Below, one piece after another: positions 6,396 through 13,444 of a stretch of 13,444 bases of DNA (positions are counted from its first letter, which is position 1; each line of letters opens with the position of its first letter). The notes under the pieces are model-generated. The model was not told where the DNA came from. It saw nothing but the letters and a program-made list of their open reading frames with translations, and did not search any database. Position numbers and translations under genes: made by a program. The DNA is from CAZJHX01 sp964545715 (GTDB lineage: Bacteria > Myxococcota_A > UBA9042 > GCA-2863065). The DNA lies in the NCBI GenBank assembly GCA_964545715.1, contig CAZJHX010000226.1, positions 1 through 13,444 of the forward strand, in the 5' to 3' direction.

Positions 6396-8054
6396 GTGTT
6401 GGACCTTTCTTCGCTCCGTTTCGGAGCTCTGCTCCCCTTTGTTTTTGTCGTCCTCAGCTGTGGCTCCGATGCCGACGCACCGCTCCCGGAGACGCCGCTG
6501 GACGAGCCCGCGGCCACCGCTCCGCCCCTGTTCAATCCGGACCCTGAGCCCGCGCCGCCGGCCGACCCGCGCCCGCAGCCGGACCCGCGCCCGGACACTG
6601 AGCCTGAGCCTGAGCCCGAGCCCGAGCCCGACGTTGAACCCGAACCGGAGCCCGACCCGGTCGTCCCCGAGCGCAATCACGTCGGCCTGCTCGCAGCGTG
6701 GTCGCTCGACGAGCCCTCAGGCAGCATGGCATACGACAACTCGACCGCCGAGCCACCGCTCGATCTGGCGGTACTCAGCGGCCCGGCGGGCGCCTGGGGC
6801 GACGGCGCTTATGCCGCGTCGGCGCCCGCGCGCCTGCAGTCCTCAGGCCCGGCCAACGCGATCACCCAGGCCATCGCGGCGTCCGGGGCGTTGACCCTCG
6901 AGGCCTGGATCACCCCCCAGACCAACGCCCAGTCCGGCCCCGCGCGCATCCTCAGCCTGTCCCAGAGTCCGACCGCGCGAAACGTCACGCTGGCGCAGGA
7001 CGGCACCCAGCTTCGGCTCCGCCTGCGCACGTCCACGACGGACAAGAACGGCGTGCCCGAGTTCAGTACGCCGGACGGCGCGATCGGCGCTGACCTGACC
7101 CACATCGCCGTCACGCGCGACGCCGCCGGTGCGGTCGTCGTCTACGTGGACGGTCAAGTCGCGGCTACCACGACGATCGCGGGCGACCTCCATGGCTGGG
7201 CGCCGATGCCCGTCGTGCTGGCCAACGAGGCGACCGGCGACCGTCCCTGGCTCGGCAAGCTGCACCTGGCGGCGATCTACGACCGCGCGCTGTCGTCTGA
7301 TGAGATTGCCCAGAACCATGCCGCGGGCCCCGACGCGGCGCTGCCCAACCCAACGCCACAGGCCTTGCCGGACCCGCCGGACGAGCCTGAGGTAGACCCC
7401 GACTGCATCGTCGGCTTCGACCCGCTGAACTACGAGGTCACGCCCTCCACGCCGTCCAAGACGCTGGCCCTGCCGCTGGAGCCGGGGGTCACCTACTCAC
7501 GCCTGGAGTTGGAGTACAGCTTTCAGCCCGCCGACTGGGGCGGCAACTGCTACAACCCGGTCTACAGCCCACCCAAGTCGGTACCGCAATTTCACACGCT
7601 GCTGTCGTTGCAGCGCGGCATGCACTGGTGCAAGGGCGGCTCGCTGCTCGGGATCTCGGCGCGCGGCCCGGGCAAGAACCAGCTGCGTGTGCAGACACAC
7701 TGGAAAGACCCGCCGCACACGGGCAGCGGCTGCGGACAGTCCGAGGAGTTCGAGCCGATTCCGACGATCAAGAAGGCGCTCGACCCCGGCTCGATGCACC
7801 ACGTGCGCGTCGTTTACGACACCGCGGCCAGCCTGGTCGAGGTCACCATCGACGGGCAGACCTACACGGGCACGCCGCTGCCGGGCACGACGATCACGCC
7901 GCTGGCCTCACACCCGATCGCCGTGCGCCTGAGCCTGCCCGAGTGGCTGGAGTGCTACGACGCGTCCGGCAACCACACGGACGCAGCCGCCTGCTGCTGG
8001 ATTCCGTCGGTGGGCTGGACCTTTCAGGACCTCGAATACAGGGTCTGCAAGTGA
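6396..8054 (+). CDS. Lipoprotein with Glu-Pro linker and two LamG/concanavalin-like domains
   Basis: 552 residues. A signal peptide ends in the lipobox VLSC with Cys22 lipidated. A Pro/Glu/Asp-rich spacer spans residues ~48-92, including runs of Glu-Pro. Residues ~97-312 look like a LamG-like jelly-roll: GLLAAWSLDE, ALTLEAWITP, THIAVTRD, VVVYVDGQVA, and LAAIYDRALSSDEIAQNHAAG are standard landmarks. A Pro-rich hinge follows. Residues ~337-552 appear to be a second concanavalin-like sandwich with eight cysteines (337, 385, 412, 446, 520, 533, 534, 551), probably disulfide-bonded outside the cytoplasm. Such proteins usually bind polysaccharide or protein on the surface; no catalytic residues are recognised. 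The GTG at 6396 is chosen because it gives a proper signal peptide; TTG at 6399 is possible and no clear ribosome site is seen. Its stop is one base from the convergent kinase stop. Confidence 0.82.
   Translation: MLDLSSLRFGALLPFVFVVLSCGSDADAPLPETPLDEPAATAPPLFNPDPEPAPPADPRPQPDPRPDTEPEPEPEPEPDVEPEPEPDPVVPERNHVGLLAAWSLDEPSGSMAYDNSTAEPPLDLAVLSGPAGAWGDGAYAASAPARLQSSGPANAITQAIAASGALTLEAWITPQTNAQSGPARILSLSQSPTARNVTLAQDGTQLRLRLRTSTTDKNGVPEFSTPDGAIGADLTHIAVTRDAAGAVVVYVDGQVAATTTIAGDLHGWAPMPVVLANEATGDRPWLGKLHLAAIYDRALSSDEIAQNHAAGPDAALPNPTPQALPDPPDEPEVDPDCIVGFDPLNYEVTPSTPSKTLALPLEPGVTYSRLELEYSFQPADWGGNCYNPVYSPPKSVPQFHTLLSLQRGMHWCKGGSLLGISARGPGKNQLRVQTHWKDPPHTGSGCGQSEEFEPIPTIKKALDPGSMHHVRVVYDTAASLVEVTIDGQTYTGTPLPGTTITPLASHPIAVRLSLPEWLECYDASGNHTDAAACCWIPSVGWTFQDLEYRVCK
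6600..6653 (+). repeat. GAGCC[C/T] hexamer repeat coding for Glu-Pro
   Basis: Five uninterrupted hexamers (6600-6629), then GACGTT, two GAACC[C/G] variants and a further GAGCCC, encode Glu/Asp-Pro repeats in the lipoprotein linker. Just upstream a 12-bp direct repeat, GACCCGCGCCCG, occurs twice 18 bp apart. The array is in frame and could change length by slippage without breaking the gene. Degeneration of later units suggests age. Confidence 0.8.
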
Positions 8055-8055
8055 C

Positions 8056-11000
8056 TCACGCACGGGCGCGTACCCGGACCGCGTCGGCGCTGCGACCCAG
8101 CTCCGCCAGCTGATCTGCGGCCATGTTGAAGGCCTGCCGCGCGCGCTGAGTGTGACCGGCCGCCAGCGCAAGCTCCCCGGCGCGCTCCGTGAGGCGGGCG
8201 ATGTCCAGCTCGACAAAGGACGTGGCGGCCAGCTCCCGAGCGGTGGTCTCGAACTCCTCGTCCCAGGCGGCCCAGTCGCCCACGCCGGCATAGCACGTCA
8301 GCAGGTTGGCGCGCACGGCGGCGGCAAAGGGACGACGCCCCTTCAACTCCAGGCGCTCCAAGGTGTCGATGAGGACGGTGCGGGCTTCTGAAAACTGCTC
8401 GCGCCCGGTCAGCGTCAGCGCCAGGTTCATCTCCAGGAACGCCCGCTCGTCGCCGACCGCGTCGTGCAGCTTGATCGACTCGCGATAAAAGGCCTCGGCC
8501 GCCTCGAGATCACCGGCGTACCGCGCCAGCTCGCCCAGCTGGTTGACGCATTTGGCGGCCCCTGCCCGGCTGCCGGCACGCCTGAATCGCGCCTGTGCCT
8601 TTGCCAGCGCATCGCGCGCGGCCGCCTCGTCGCCCGCTTGCGTATCGATGTACGACTCCAGCAGCAGCGCCAGCCCGGCCAGCTCCAGCTCCTTGGCGGC
8701 GTCCAGATCCTTGCGCGCCTTTCTGCAGTACTGCCGAGCGGTGTCGGACTGCCCGAGCTCCAAAGAGATAGCGGCCAGCTCCCGATGGCACTCGCCCAGC
8801 GCACCACTGGCCTCTGCGATGCCAGCCGCCTCCCGCAGCGCTTTGCCGGCGGCATCCATGTCCCCACCGACCCGCGCGCCTCGGCCAAGCATGAGCAACC
8901 CGAACGGCATCAGCTCAGTCCAGCCGTGGGTCCGTGCGGCGGCCTCCAGCCGGGCGCCGATCGTGCGCAGCTCGGTCGCGCGCCCAACGCGGTGCGCCAC
9001 GCGACACCGCAACAGCCATCCCCATCCCCAGCGTGCGTCGGACTCGGGCACGCCGAGCCGCGTGAGTACGTCGTCCCGCAGCGTGAGCAGCGCGTCGACA
9101 TCGCGCAGCACGCCGATGTGAGAGCTCTCCTTGGCGCCGGCCAGCAGCGGCTCCACGGCATCCTCGAGGCGTCCGGCCTCTACAAGATGCCGTCCGCGTC
9201 GCTCGGCAACCGTGCGCCCGGAGCGTCGGGCCAGCATGTCGGCGCAGGCTGAGTTGAGCAGGCTCCATCGGCCGGCGTCCCGCGCACGTCGCACCAGGCT
9301 CTCGCGCAGCATGCTGTGCACAAAGGCCCAGCCCACGGACGCGCCGGTCATGGTCGAGACCTCGTCGTTGCCGCCCAGTACGCGGGCCAGCCGCAGCTCC
9401 ACCAGCCGCTCGACCAGGTCAAACGAGCCCTCGACACCCGCCCGGCGGCACGCGCCGAACCAATCGGAGATCGAGGGACTGCCGCCAAGGACGGCCGCCA
9501 GCTCCAGCGCCACGCCGTCCTCTTCGGGGCGATCCTCCAGCGCTTTGGCGATGCCGGCGGACCAGACGTCGTGCAGGTTGTCCGGCAGGCGCGGCACCTC
9601 GCCCTCGGCCAGCTGGAAGCCGGTGGCGGACGGCACCAGAACGCCGCGTGCGACCCAATCGCCGACCATCTGCACCGCAAACAGCGGGTTGCCGGCGGTC
9701 CGCTCCTCGACCTGGCGCGCGACGTCGCCGTGCAGCCCGAGCAGAGTCCGAACCAGGGCCGGCCGATGCTCCATGGGCAGCGCGGGTACACCGATCTCCA
9801 CCGCCTCGGGGCGCCCGCACAAGGCCGTCAGGGCCGACCGCTCTTCGGGGCGGCTGGCCAGCGCATCGTCGCGCACCGTGAGCACGATGAAGATGGGCGA
9901 GGCCCGCCGGAGCTGGCGATCGAGCAGGCGCGCCGCAAACCCGAGCGTGCCCAGGCCCCACTGGGCGTCGTCCAGGTGCAAAATGACCGGCCGCTCGGCG
10001 CACACGCACTCCACGTAGCGGATGACCGCCTGCTGCCGCTCCGCGGCGCTGCTGAAGTGCAGGGCGGCCTCTCCGTCGGCGGATCCGGGGGCGATGAGCT
10101 CGGCCAGCGACAGCCACTGCTCGGGCTCGTTGCCGCCGTGGCTGCGCATGACGATGCGGGCGTGGGCGACCACCTCATCGGTCTCCAGCCCACCGGCGCG
10201 TGCGTGGCGACTGACCATCTGGGCCAGGCCGTGGCTCGGGCCCGGCTGGGGGCCGTGGGTGGCGTCCAACGGCTCGGCGACGCCCAATTCATGGGCGCGC
10301 TCGCACAGCCAACGGGCGAGGCGTGTCTTGCCGCAGCCGGACGGGCCCTGCAGTACGGCCAGGCGGGCGCGCCTCTCCAGACAGACGGCCTGCAGAACGC
10401 CCCACAGCGTGTCGCGCGCCTCATCTCGGTCGACGATGGGCAGCACGCGCACCCCGTACAAGCCGAGCCCGACGCCGCGCAGAGTGTCGGTGGGGCGCGC
10501 ATCGGCCGTTGTGGGTCGACGCCACTGGTCGGGGCAGCCCGGCGCCGTGGTGGCCATGGGCGCCACGCTGGGCGCAATCTCGGCGGGGTCGGCGGGCTCC
10601 CAGGTGTGGGTGGGCTCGATTACGGTCGCGTCGTCCTCGGGGACCGGGGCCATGTCGACAGTCGGATCGGTCGAGGTGGCGTCCAGCGGCCCGTCCGCGA
10701 GCGCGCTGACCGGCGTCTTTCCAAAGACGACCTCGTCGCCGAGCGTCTCCAGGGCCCAGGCGGCGTCTCCGGCGCGGCGGAAGCGGTCGCGCGGGGACTT
10801 GGCCAGCAGCCGGGTCAGCCACGCGTGGAAGCCGGCGGGCACGGGGGCGGCGTCGGGTGGACCCGGGACGGGATCGCGCAGATGGGCGCTCAGGGTCTGC
10901 CAGACGGTCGAGCGGCGGAACGGCACGGTGCCGTATGCCAGCTTCCAGGCCAGGCAGCCGACGCCATAGAGGTCGGTCCAGGGGCCGTATTGCCGCCAGG

Positions 11001-11583
11001 TGCCCTCGATCTGCTCGGGAGCCATGAAGTTGGGTGTGCCGACCATGTTGCCGTCGTCGCGTTCGGGCGCCTCGCGATCGAGGGCGTGCGCGACCCCGAA
11101 GTCCGTCAGCTTCACCTGCTCGCCGTCCATGAGGACGTTGGCGGGCTTGAGGTCCAGGTGGATCACGCCGCGCGCGTGTGCGTGTCCAAGCGCCCGCAGC
11201 AGGCCGCGCAGGACAACACGCAGCTCCGGCCAGCTCAAGACGCGACCGGCCAGATTGCGCCCGCCCACCAACTCCATCACCAGGTACGGGCTGCCCCCCT
11301 TGAAGCGTCCGGAGCCGGCCGCGTCCTTGTCGTCAACGCGGCCCAGGTCATACACCTGCACGACGCACGGGTGATCCAGGGAGCCCATCGCGCGGACCTC
11401 GGCGCGAAAGATCCACTGAAACGCGGGATCGCGAGCCAGCGGTGTGGTGAGCACTTTCAGGGCGACGGCCACCTGCTGCTCGCGGTGAACGGCCTCCCAG
11501 ACCTCGCCCATCGCGCCGCGTCCGAGACGCCGGATCAGGCGATAAGGACCGATATCGAACAGGGTAGGCGCAGAATCGCTCAC
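8056..11583 (-). CDS. Ser/Thr protein kinase fused to a STAND-type ATPase and TPR tail
   Basis: About 1175 residues, soluble, numbered from GTG 11583. Residues ~14-280 are a eukaryotic-type kinase: LGRGAMGEV (20-28), Lys43 in VALKVL, HLDLKPAN (142-149; Asp144 catalytic, but Leu instead of the usual Arg before it), DFG (161-163) and APE (188-190). A Pro/Thr/Asp-rich linker covers ~280-380. A STAND/AAA ATPase follows with Walker A GPSGCGKT (413-420), Walker B VILHLDDAQW (Asp538/539) and a GNPLF motif (631-635). From ~790 to the end is Ala/Leu-rich helical sequence with TPR-like units such as LGELARYAGDLEAAEAFYRESIKLHDAVGD. This architecture is common in myxobacteria and joins phosphorylation to a ligand- or protein-sensing switch. 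GTG 11583 is preferred: codons from the alternative GTG at 11619 have mostly A/T third bases and overlap both a TATAGT promoter-like hexamer and the divergent neighbour. No Shine-Dalgarno fits either start. Partner proteins unknown. Confidence 0.92.
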   Translation of the reverse strand: MSDSAPTLFDIGPYRLIRRLGRGAMGEVWEAVHREQQVAVALKVLTTPLARDPAFQWIFRAEVRAMGSLDHPCVVQVYDLGRVDDKDAAGSGRFKGGSPYLVMELVGGRNLAGRVLSWPELRVVLRGLLRALGHAHARGVIHLDLKPANVLMDGEQVKLTDFGVAHALDREAPERDDGNMVGTPNFMAPEQIEGTWRQYGPWTDLYGVGCLAWKLAYGTVPFRRSTVWQTLSAHLRDPVPGPPDAAPVPAGFHAWLTRLLAKSPRDRFRRAGDAAWALETLGDEVVFGKTPVSALADGPLDATSTDPTVDMAPVPEDDATVIEPTHTWEPADPAEIAPSVAPMATTAPGCPDQWRRPTTADARPTDTLRGVGLGLYGVRVLPIVDRDEARDTLWGVLQAVCLERRARLAVLQGPSGCGKTRLARWLCERAHELGVAEPLDATHGPQPGPSHGLAQMVSRHARAGGLETDEVVAHARIVMRSHGGNEPEQWLSLAELIAPGSADGEAALHFSSAAERQQAVIRYVECVCAERPVILHLDDAQWGLGTLGFAARLLDRQLRRASPIFIVLTVRDDALASRPEERSALTALCGRPEAVEIGVPALPMEHRPALVRTLLGLHGDVARQVEERTAGNPLFAVQMVGDWVARGVLVPSATGFQLAEGEVPRLPDNLHDVWSAGIAKALEDRPEEDGVALELAAVLGGSPSISDWFGACRRAGVEGSFDLVERLVELRLARVLGGNDEVSTMTGASVGWAFVHSMLRESLVRRARDAGRWSLLNSACADMLARRSGRTVAERRGRHLVEAGRLEDAVEPLLAGAKESSHIGVLRDVDALLTLRDDVLTRLGVPESDARWGWGWLLRCRVAHRVGRATELRTIGARLEAAARTHGWTELMPFGLLMLGRGARVGGDMDAAGKALREAAGIAEASGALGECHRELAAISLELGQSDTARQYCRKARKDLDAAKELELAGLALLLESYIDTQAGDEAAARDALAKAQARFRRAGSRAGAAKCVNQLGELARYAGDLEAAEAFYRESIKLHDAVGDERAFLEMNLALTLTGREQFSEARTVLIDTLERLELKGRRPFAAAVRANLLTCYAGVGDWAAWDEEFETTARELAATSFVELDIARLTERAGELALAAGHTQRARQAFNMAADQLAELGRSADAVRVRARA

Positions 11584-11596
11584 AAAAACGGGTGTA

Positions 11597-11602
11597 CTAT
11601 AC
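11597..11602 (-). promoter_or_regulatory. Possible -10 element (TATAGT) for the kinase gene
   Basis: The minus strand reads TATAGT, five of six matches to the sigma-70 -10 consensus, in the low-GC patch between the divergent kinase and T2SSE-N-like genes. It would start transcription around 11590, giving an almost leaderless mRNA beginning near GTG 11583. That agrees with the absence of a Shine-Dalgarno there. No -35 match is visible at the usual distance, so confidence is low. Confidence 0.28.
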
Positions 11603-11648
11603 GAACGACCATCAGTCACAGGCGGAAGACTCTGGTACCCTCGCCGCC

Positions 11649-12455
11649 GTGATTGTGCCCGACGCCGACCAGCTGCAGCGCACTCGACTCCAGATGTGGT
11701 TTCAGCGCAAGCTGATCCAGGACGGGGCGACAGCCATCTCGGCGACGCTGATCGGCGACGTGCGACCTGATGCGGTCGCGGCCCACAATCGCCTGGTGGT
11801 GCCCGATGTGACGGCCTGGCTGCCGTCGGATCACAAGCACCTGGTGATGGGATCGCGGGTCGAGGCCAGGACCTCGGGCACGACAGCGCACCCGACGGAC
11901 CTGGGCGGTGAGGACATCTTTTTGTGCGCGCGCACGGAGACGATGTCGCGCCTGGAGGCCGACGACGCGGAGGCGGAGGCGGAGCTGGACGCGCTGATCA
12001 CCTGGGCGACTCACAACGGCGCGATCATCAAGGCCGTGACGCTGACCAGCGAGCGGGACGCGATTGGGGAGTGGTATGCCGAACGTGGCCTACCCGACAT
12101 CGAGTTGGTGGGCGCGCCGGACCATGCGGACCAGAGCGTGTTTTTGGGGGTCAACCTGGAGGAGGTCGAGATCCCCATGGAGTACGCCGACGTGCTGCCC
12201 GAGGCGCTGGCGCGCGAGTTGGTGATCGTGCCGGTGGAGGTGTGCGACGACACCTGGCTGCTGGCGGCACAGGCGCCCGAGCTGATCGCCGATGAGGCCC
12301 CCTATCGGGGGGACGGCTTTCTGGGCGCCAACCTGTTGTTGAGTCCGGGGTTGGTACAGGCCACCGAGGGCGCAAAAGTGCACGTGGCGGTGGCGGACGG
12401 CGACCAGATCATCAAGGCGCTGGACCGGCTCTACAGCGCGGACAAGACCGACTGA
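11649..12455 (+). CDS. Uncharacterised protein with a C-terminal region resembling part of the T2SSE/MshEN N-terminal domain
   Basis: About 268 residues, soluble and acidic. The first ~180 residues (VIVPDADQLQRTRLQMWF, GATAISATLIGDVRP, VPDVTAWLP, ending in APDHADQSVFLGVNLEEVEIP) match no family I know. From ~185 to the end the pattern LPEALARELVIVPVEVCDDTWLLAAQAP, then LLLSPGLVQATEGAKVHVAVADGDQIIKALDRLY, resembles the second half of the N-terminal domain of type II secretion/type IV pilus ATPases. There, a poor-affinity protein-interaction fold ends in a predicted 'IxxAIxRxY' helix. The RLGxxL...G motifs that bind cyclic-di-GMP in MshE are not seen. GTG 11649 is preferred; GTG 11592 extends it by 19 residues of A/T-rich-wobble codons that overlap the kinase promoter region, and GTG 11655 is equally possible. 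It diverges from the kinase gene, and its 3' end overlaps the convergent phosphotransferase by 25 bp. Confidence 0.75.
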   Translation: MIVPDADQLQRTRLQMWFQRKLIQDGATAISATLIGDVRPDAVAAHNRLVVPDVTAWLPSDHKHLVMGSRVEARTSGTTAHPTDLGGEDIFLCARTETMSRLEADDAEAEAELDALITWATHNGAIIKAVTLTSERDAIGEWYAERGLPDIELVGAPDHADQSVFLGVNLEEVEIPMEYADVLPEALARELVIVPVEVCDDTWLLAAQAPELIADEAPYRGDGFLGANLLLSPGLVQATEGAKVHVAVADGDQIIKALDRLYSADKTD

Positions 12456-13366
12456 GTCATCCGACGGCTGTAGGTGTTGGTGTCGTAGTACCCAGGTGCC
12501 CAACCGGCCAGGAAGCGATCGAAGTCGGCCCAGGCCCATGGATACAGCTCGCGCCATTCCGCTTCGACCGCGGCGGCGTCCATTTCGGACGAGAGCGCCT
12601 GTCGCAGCGCCACAAAATACACGTCCAGATACCGATCGGCGGACGCCTCGCACTGGCGCGAGGAGAGGCAGCTGAGGAAGTAGGCGACGTCCTTCATGCC
12701 GCAGCCGCCGCCGACGTATTGAAAGTCCACGGCGGAGACGCCGGCGCGCCCGAAGCAGAAGTTGGTCACCTTGGCGTCACCGTGGACCAGCGACTTGTAG
12801 CGGCAGCCGCTTAGCCGTGTGTCGATGGGGCGGGCGGCGTCGCGCAATCGACGGTCTGAGATGGCGGTCAGCTCGTCGGGGCGGGTCGCCAGGTGCCAGT
12901 AGGTCCCGACGGCCCACAGCTGGTCGGGCGCGCACCCCATGAAGGTCCCGTGAAACGAGCCGAGCCACTGCAGACAGCGCACGATCTCCTGCTCGGACAT
13001 CGCGTGGCGACGCCCGGAGAAGCCGGCGGCGTCGAGGTCTTCCAGGACAAAGAGCCAGCCGCCGCCGACGGCCTCGAGCCCCAAAACGGCGGGAACGCGA
13101 CATGCGGCGGTGCAGCGGGCGCTGAAGTCGCGATACCAGGCCATCTCGACGTTGTAGCTGCGCAGCTTTCGGCGGTGGGACCGATCGCGCCCGCCGCCGG
13201 GAGGTCGCACGACCTTCACGACCACGCTCTGCTCGGCGTGCCCGTCCAGGCGCATGCGCACGACCTCGCCGTAGCCGCTCCACAGCGACTGGATGCGCTT
13301 GGCGCGGTGGGCTGCCGACGCCCCGGTCAGCGCACACACGCGCTGGGAAAGCTCTCTGTTGTCCAC
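12431..13366 (-). CDS. Phosphotransferase of the aminoglycoside / ecdysteroid-kinase-like superfamily
   Basis: 311 residues, a soluble kinase-like fold. Lys51 in SVVVKVVRPP is the ATP-binding lysine and Glu74 probably its partner. LFVLEDLD (105-112) is the hinge. LVHGDAKVTNF (193-203) is the catalytic loop with Asp197 and Asn202. SAVDFQYVGGGCGMKDVAYFLSCL (211-234) supplies the metal-binding Asp214 and the helix that follows in the EcKinase/CHK-like branch. All catalytic residues are present, so a small-molecule kinase is likely. The substrate is unknown; ecdysteroid activity should not be assumed in a bacterium. The GTG start has GGAGG only 3 nt upstream (13370-13374). The C-terminus overlaps the end of the convergent upstream neighbour by 25 bp. 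The remaining 13367-13444 holds no recognisable gene; a weak CCAAC-N8-GTTGG inverted repeat (13398-13415) is the only structure seen there. Confidence 0.85.
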   Translation of the reverse strand: MDNRELSQRVCALTGASAAHRAKRIQSLWSGYGEVVRMRLDGHAEQSVVVKVVRPPGGGRDRSHRRKLRSYNVEMAWYRDFSARCTAACRVPAVLGLEAVGGGWLFVLEDLDAAGFSGRRHAMSEQEIVRCLQWLGSFHGTFMGCAPDQLWAVGTYWHLATRPDELTAISDRRLRDAARPIDTRLSGCRYKSLVHGDAKVTNFCFGRAGVSAVDFQYVGGGCGMKDVAYFLSCLSSRQCEASADRYLDVYFVALRQALSSEMDAAAVEAEWRELYPWAWADFDRFLAGWAPGYYDTNTYSRRMTQSVLSAL

Positions 13367-13444
13367 GGTCCTCCAATTATCGCTGAGCAGGTAGACCCCA
13401 ACGTTGCATAGTTGGCATGCGCCATGGGCCCAGAACGCGGCACT

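Noticed and set aside
6305..6680. Minus-strand frames rich in Ser-Gly or Leu-Gly repeats opposite the lipoprotein linker
   Set aside because: The apparent repeats are simply the reverse complement of the Glu-Pro hexamer array; the plus-strand reading continues into LamG-like domains.
8056..11583. Possible pseudokinase because HRD is replaced by HLD
   Set aside because: The ATP-binding lysine, catalytic Asp, Asn and DFG are all intact. An Arg-to-Leu change there marks a non-RD kinase and not an inactive one.
9316..11652. A 778-codon open frame on the plus strand, antisense to the kinase gene
   Set aside because: Long antisense frames are expected opposite GC-rich genes because stop codons are rare. 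The translation has no recognisable domain, is rich in Gly/Ala/Arg/Gln, and the opposite strand encodes unmistakable kinase and Walker motifs.
11649..12455. Cyclic-di-GMP receptor based on the MshEN-like C-terminus
   Set aside because: The RLGxxL...G ligand-binding motifs of MshEN were not found. Only the other half of the fold is suggested, so nucleotide binding is not supported.
12431..13366. Antibiotic-resistance aminoglycoside kinase
   Set aside because: The HGD and DFQ motifs are shared by the whole superfamily. The segment after Asp214 is closer to the ecdysteroid-kinase-like branch, and no mobile-element context supports a resistance role.
13398..13415. CCAAC-N8-GTTGG inverted repeat upstream of the phosphotransferase
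   Set aside because: Arms are only five bases and easily arise by chance; not strong enough for a regulatory call.
1..13444. Defence island, CRISPR array, prophage, insertion sequence or tRNA
   Set aside because: No regularly spaced repeats, transposase or integrase motifs, or cloverleaf-like sequence were seen. The STAND-ATPase kinase could suggest defence, but its neighbours do not.

Overview
This is a 13.4 kb, high-GC, very tightly packed bacterial chromosome segment with ten complete protein genes and one gene cut by the left edge. I see no rRNA, tRNA, transposase, phage gene or CRISPR array. The gene set suggests a Myxococcota or Bradymonadia-type (former deltaproteobacterial) organism, but no taxonomic marker is present. 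The pointers are a soluble Ser/Thr kinase fused to a STAND-type ATPase and TPRs, a PP2C phosphatase, and Glu-Pro-linker and beta-propeller lipoproteins with LamG-like domains. That assignment is inference.

Layout. 2-370 (+) is the C-terminus of an alpha/beta-hydrolase-like protein. 371-1570 (-) is a fold-type III PLP enzyme of the D-threonine aldolase / D-serine dehydratase-like group. It is coupled to an upstream small membrane protein, 1572-1994 (-). A 55-bp divergent gap leads to an operon of a PP2C phosphatase (2050-2823, +) and a DoxX-like membrane protein (2839-3225, +). 3226-4899 (-) is a beta-propeller-like lipoprotein. Upstream of it on the same strand is a cysteine synthase-rhodanese fusion (4978-6312, -). 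Diverging from the fusion is a two-domain LamG-like lipoprotein (6396-8054, +). 8056-11583 (-) is the kinase-ATPase-TPR protein. Diverging from it is a protein whose C-terminus resembles part of the type II secretion/pilus ATPase N-terminal domain (11649-12455, +). The window ends with an aminoglycoside/ecdysteroid-kinase-like phosphotransferase (12431-13366, -) and about 80 bp of leader.

How the genes may work together. Two themes are visible. One is Ser/Thr phosphorylation signalling: a eukaryotic-type kinase with a large sensor/scaffold tail and a PP2C phosphatase about 5 kb away. The other is the cell envelope: two lipoproteins and two small membrane proteins. The cysteine synthase-rhodanese fusion joins cysteine or sulfide metabolism to a sulfurtransferase. 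Nothing here forms a recognisable defence island or secondary-metabolite cluster.

Most notable signals. (1) The 78-bp gap before the beta-propeller lipoprotein is almost entirely three consecutive inverted repeats. The last is a perfect 10-bp stem whose 3' arm contains most of the Shine-Dalgarno sequence and ends at the base before the start codon. This is a candidate RNA-level translational switch. (2) A perfect inverted repeat, GCGGTA-TTCG-TACCGC, sits two bases upstream of the cysteine synthase-rhodanese start. (3) All four convergent gene pairs meet with 0, 0, 1 or -25 bp between stop codons, and one junction carries a 7-bp-stem hairpin across both stops.
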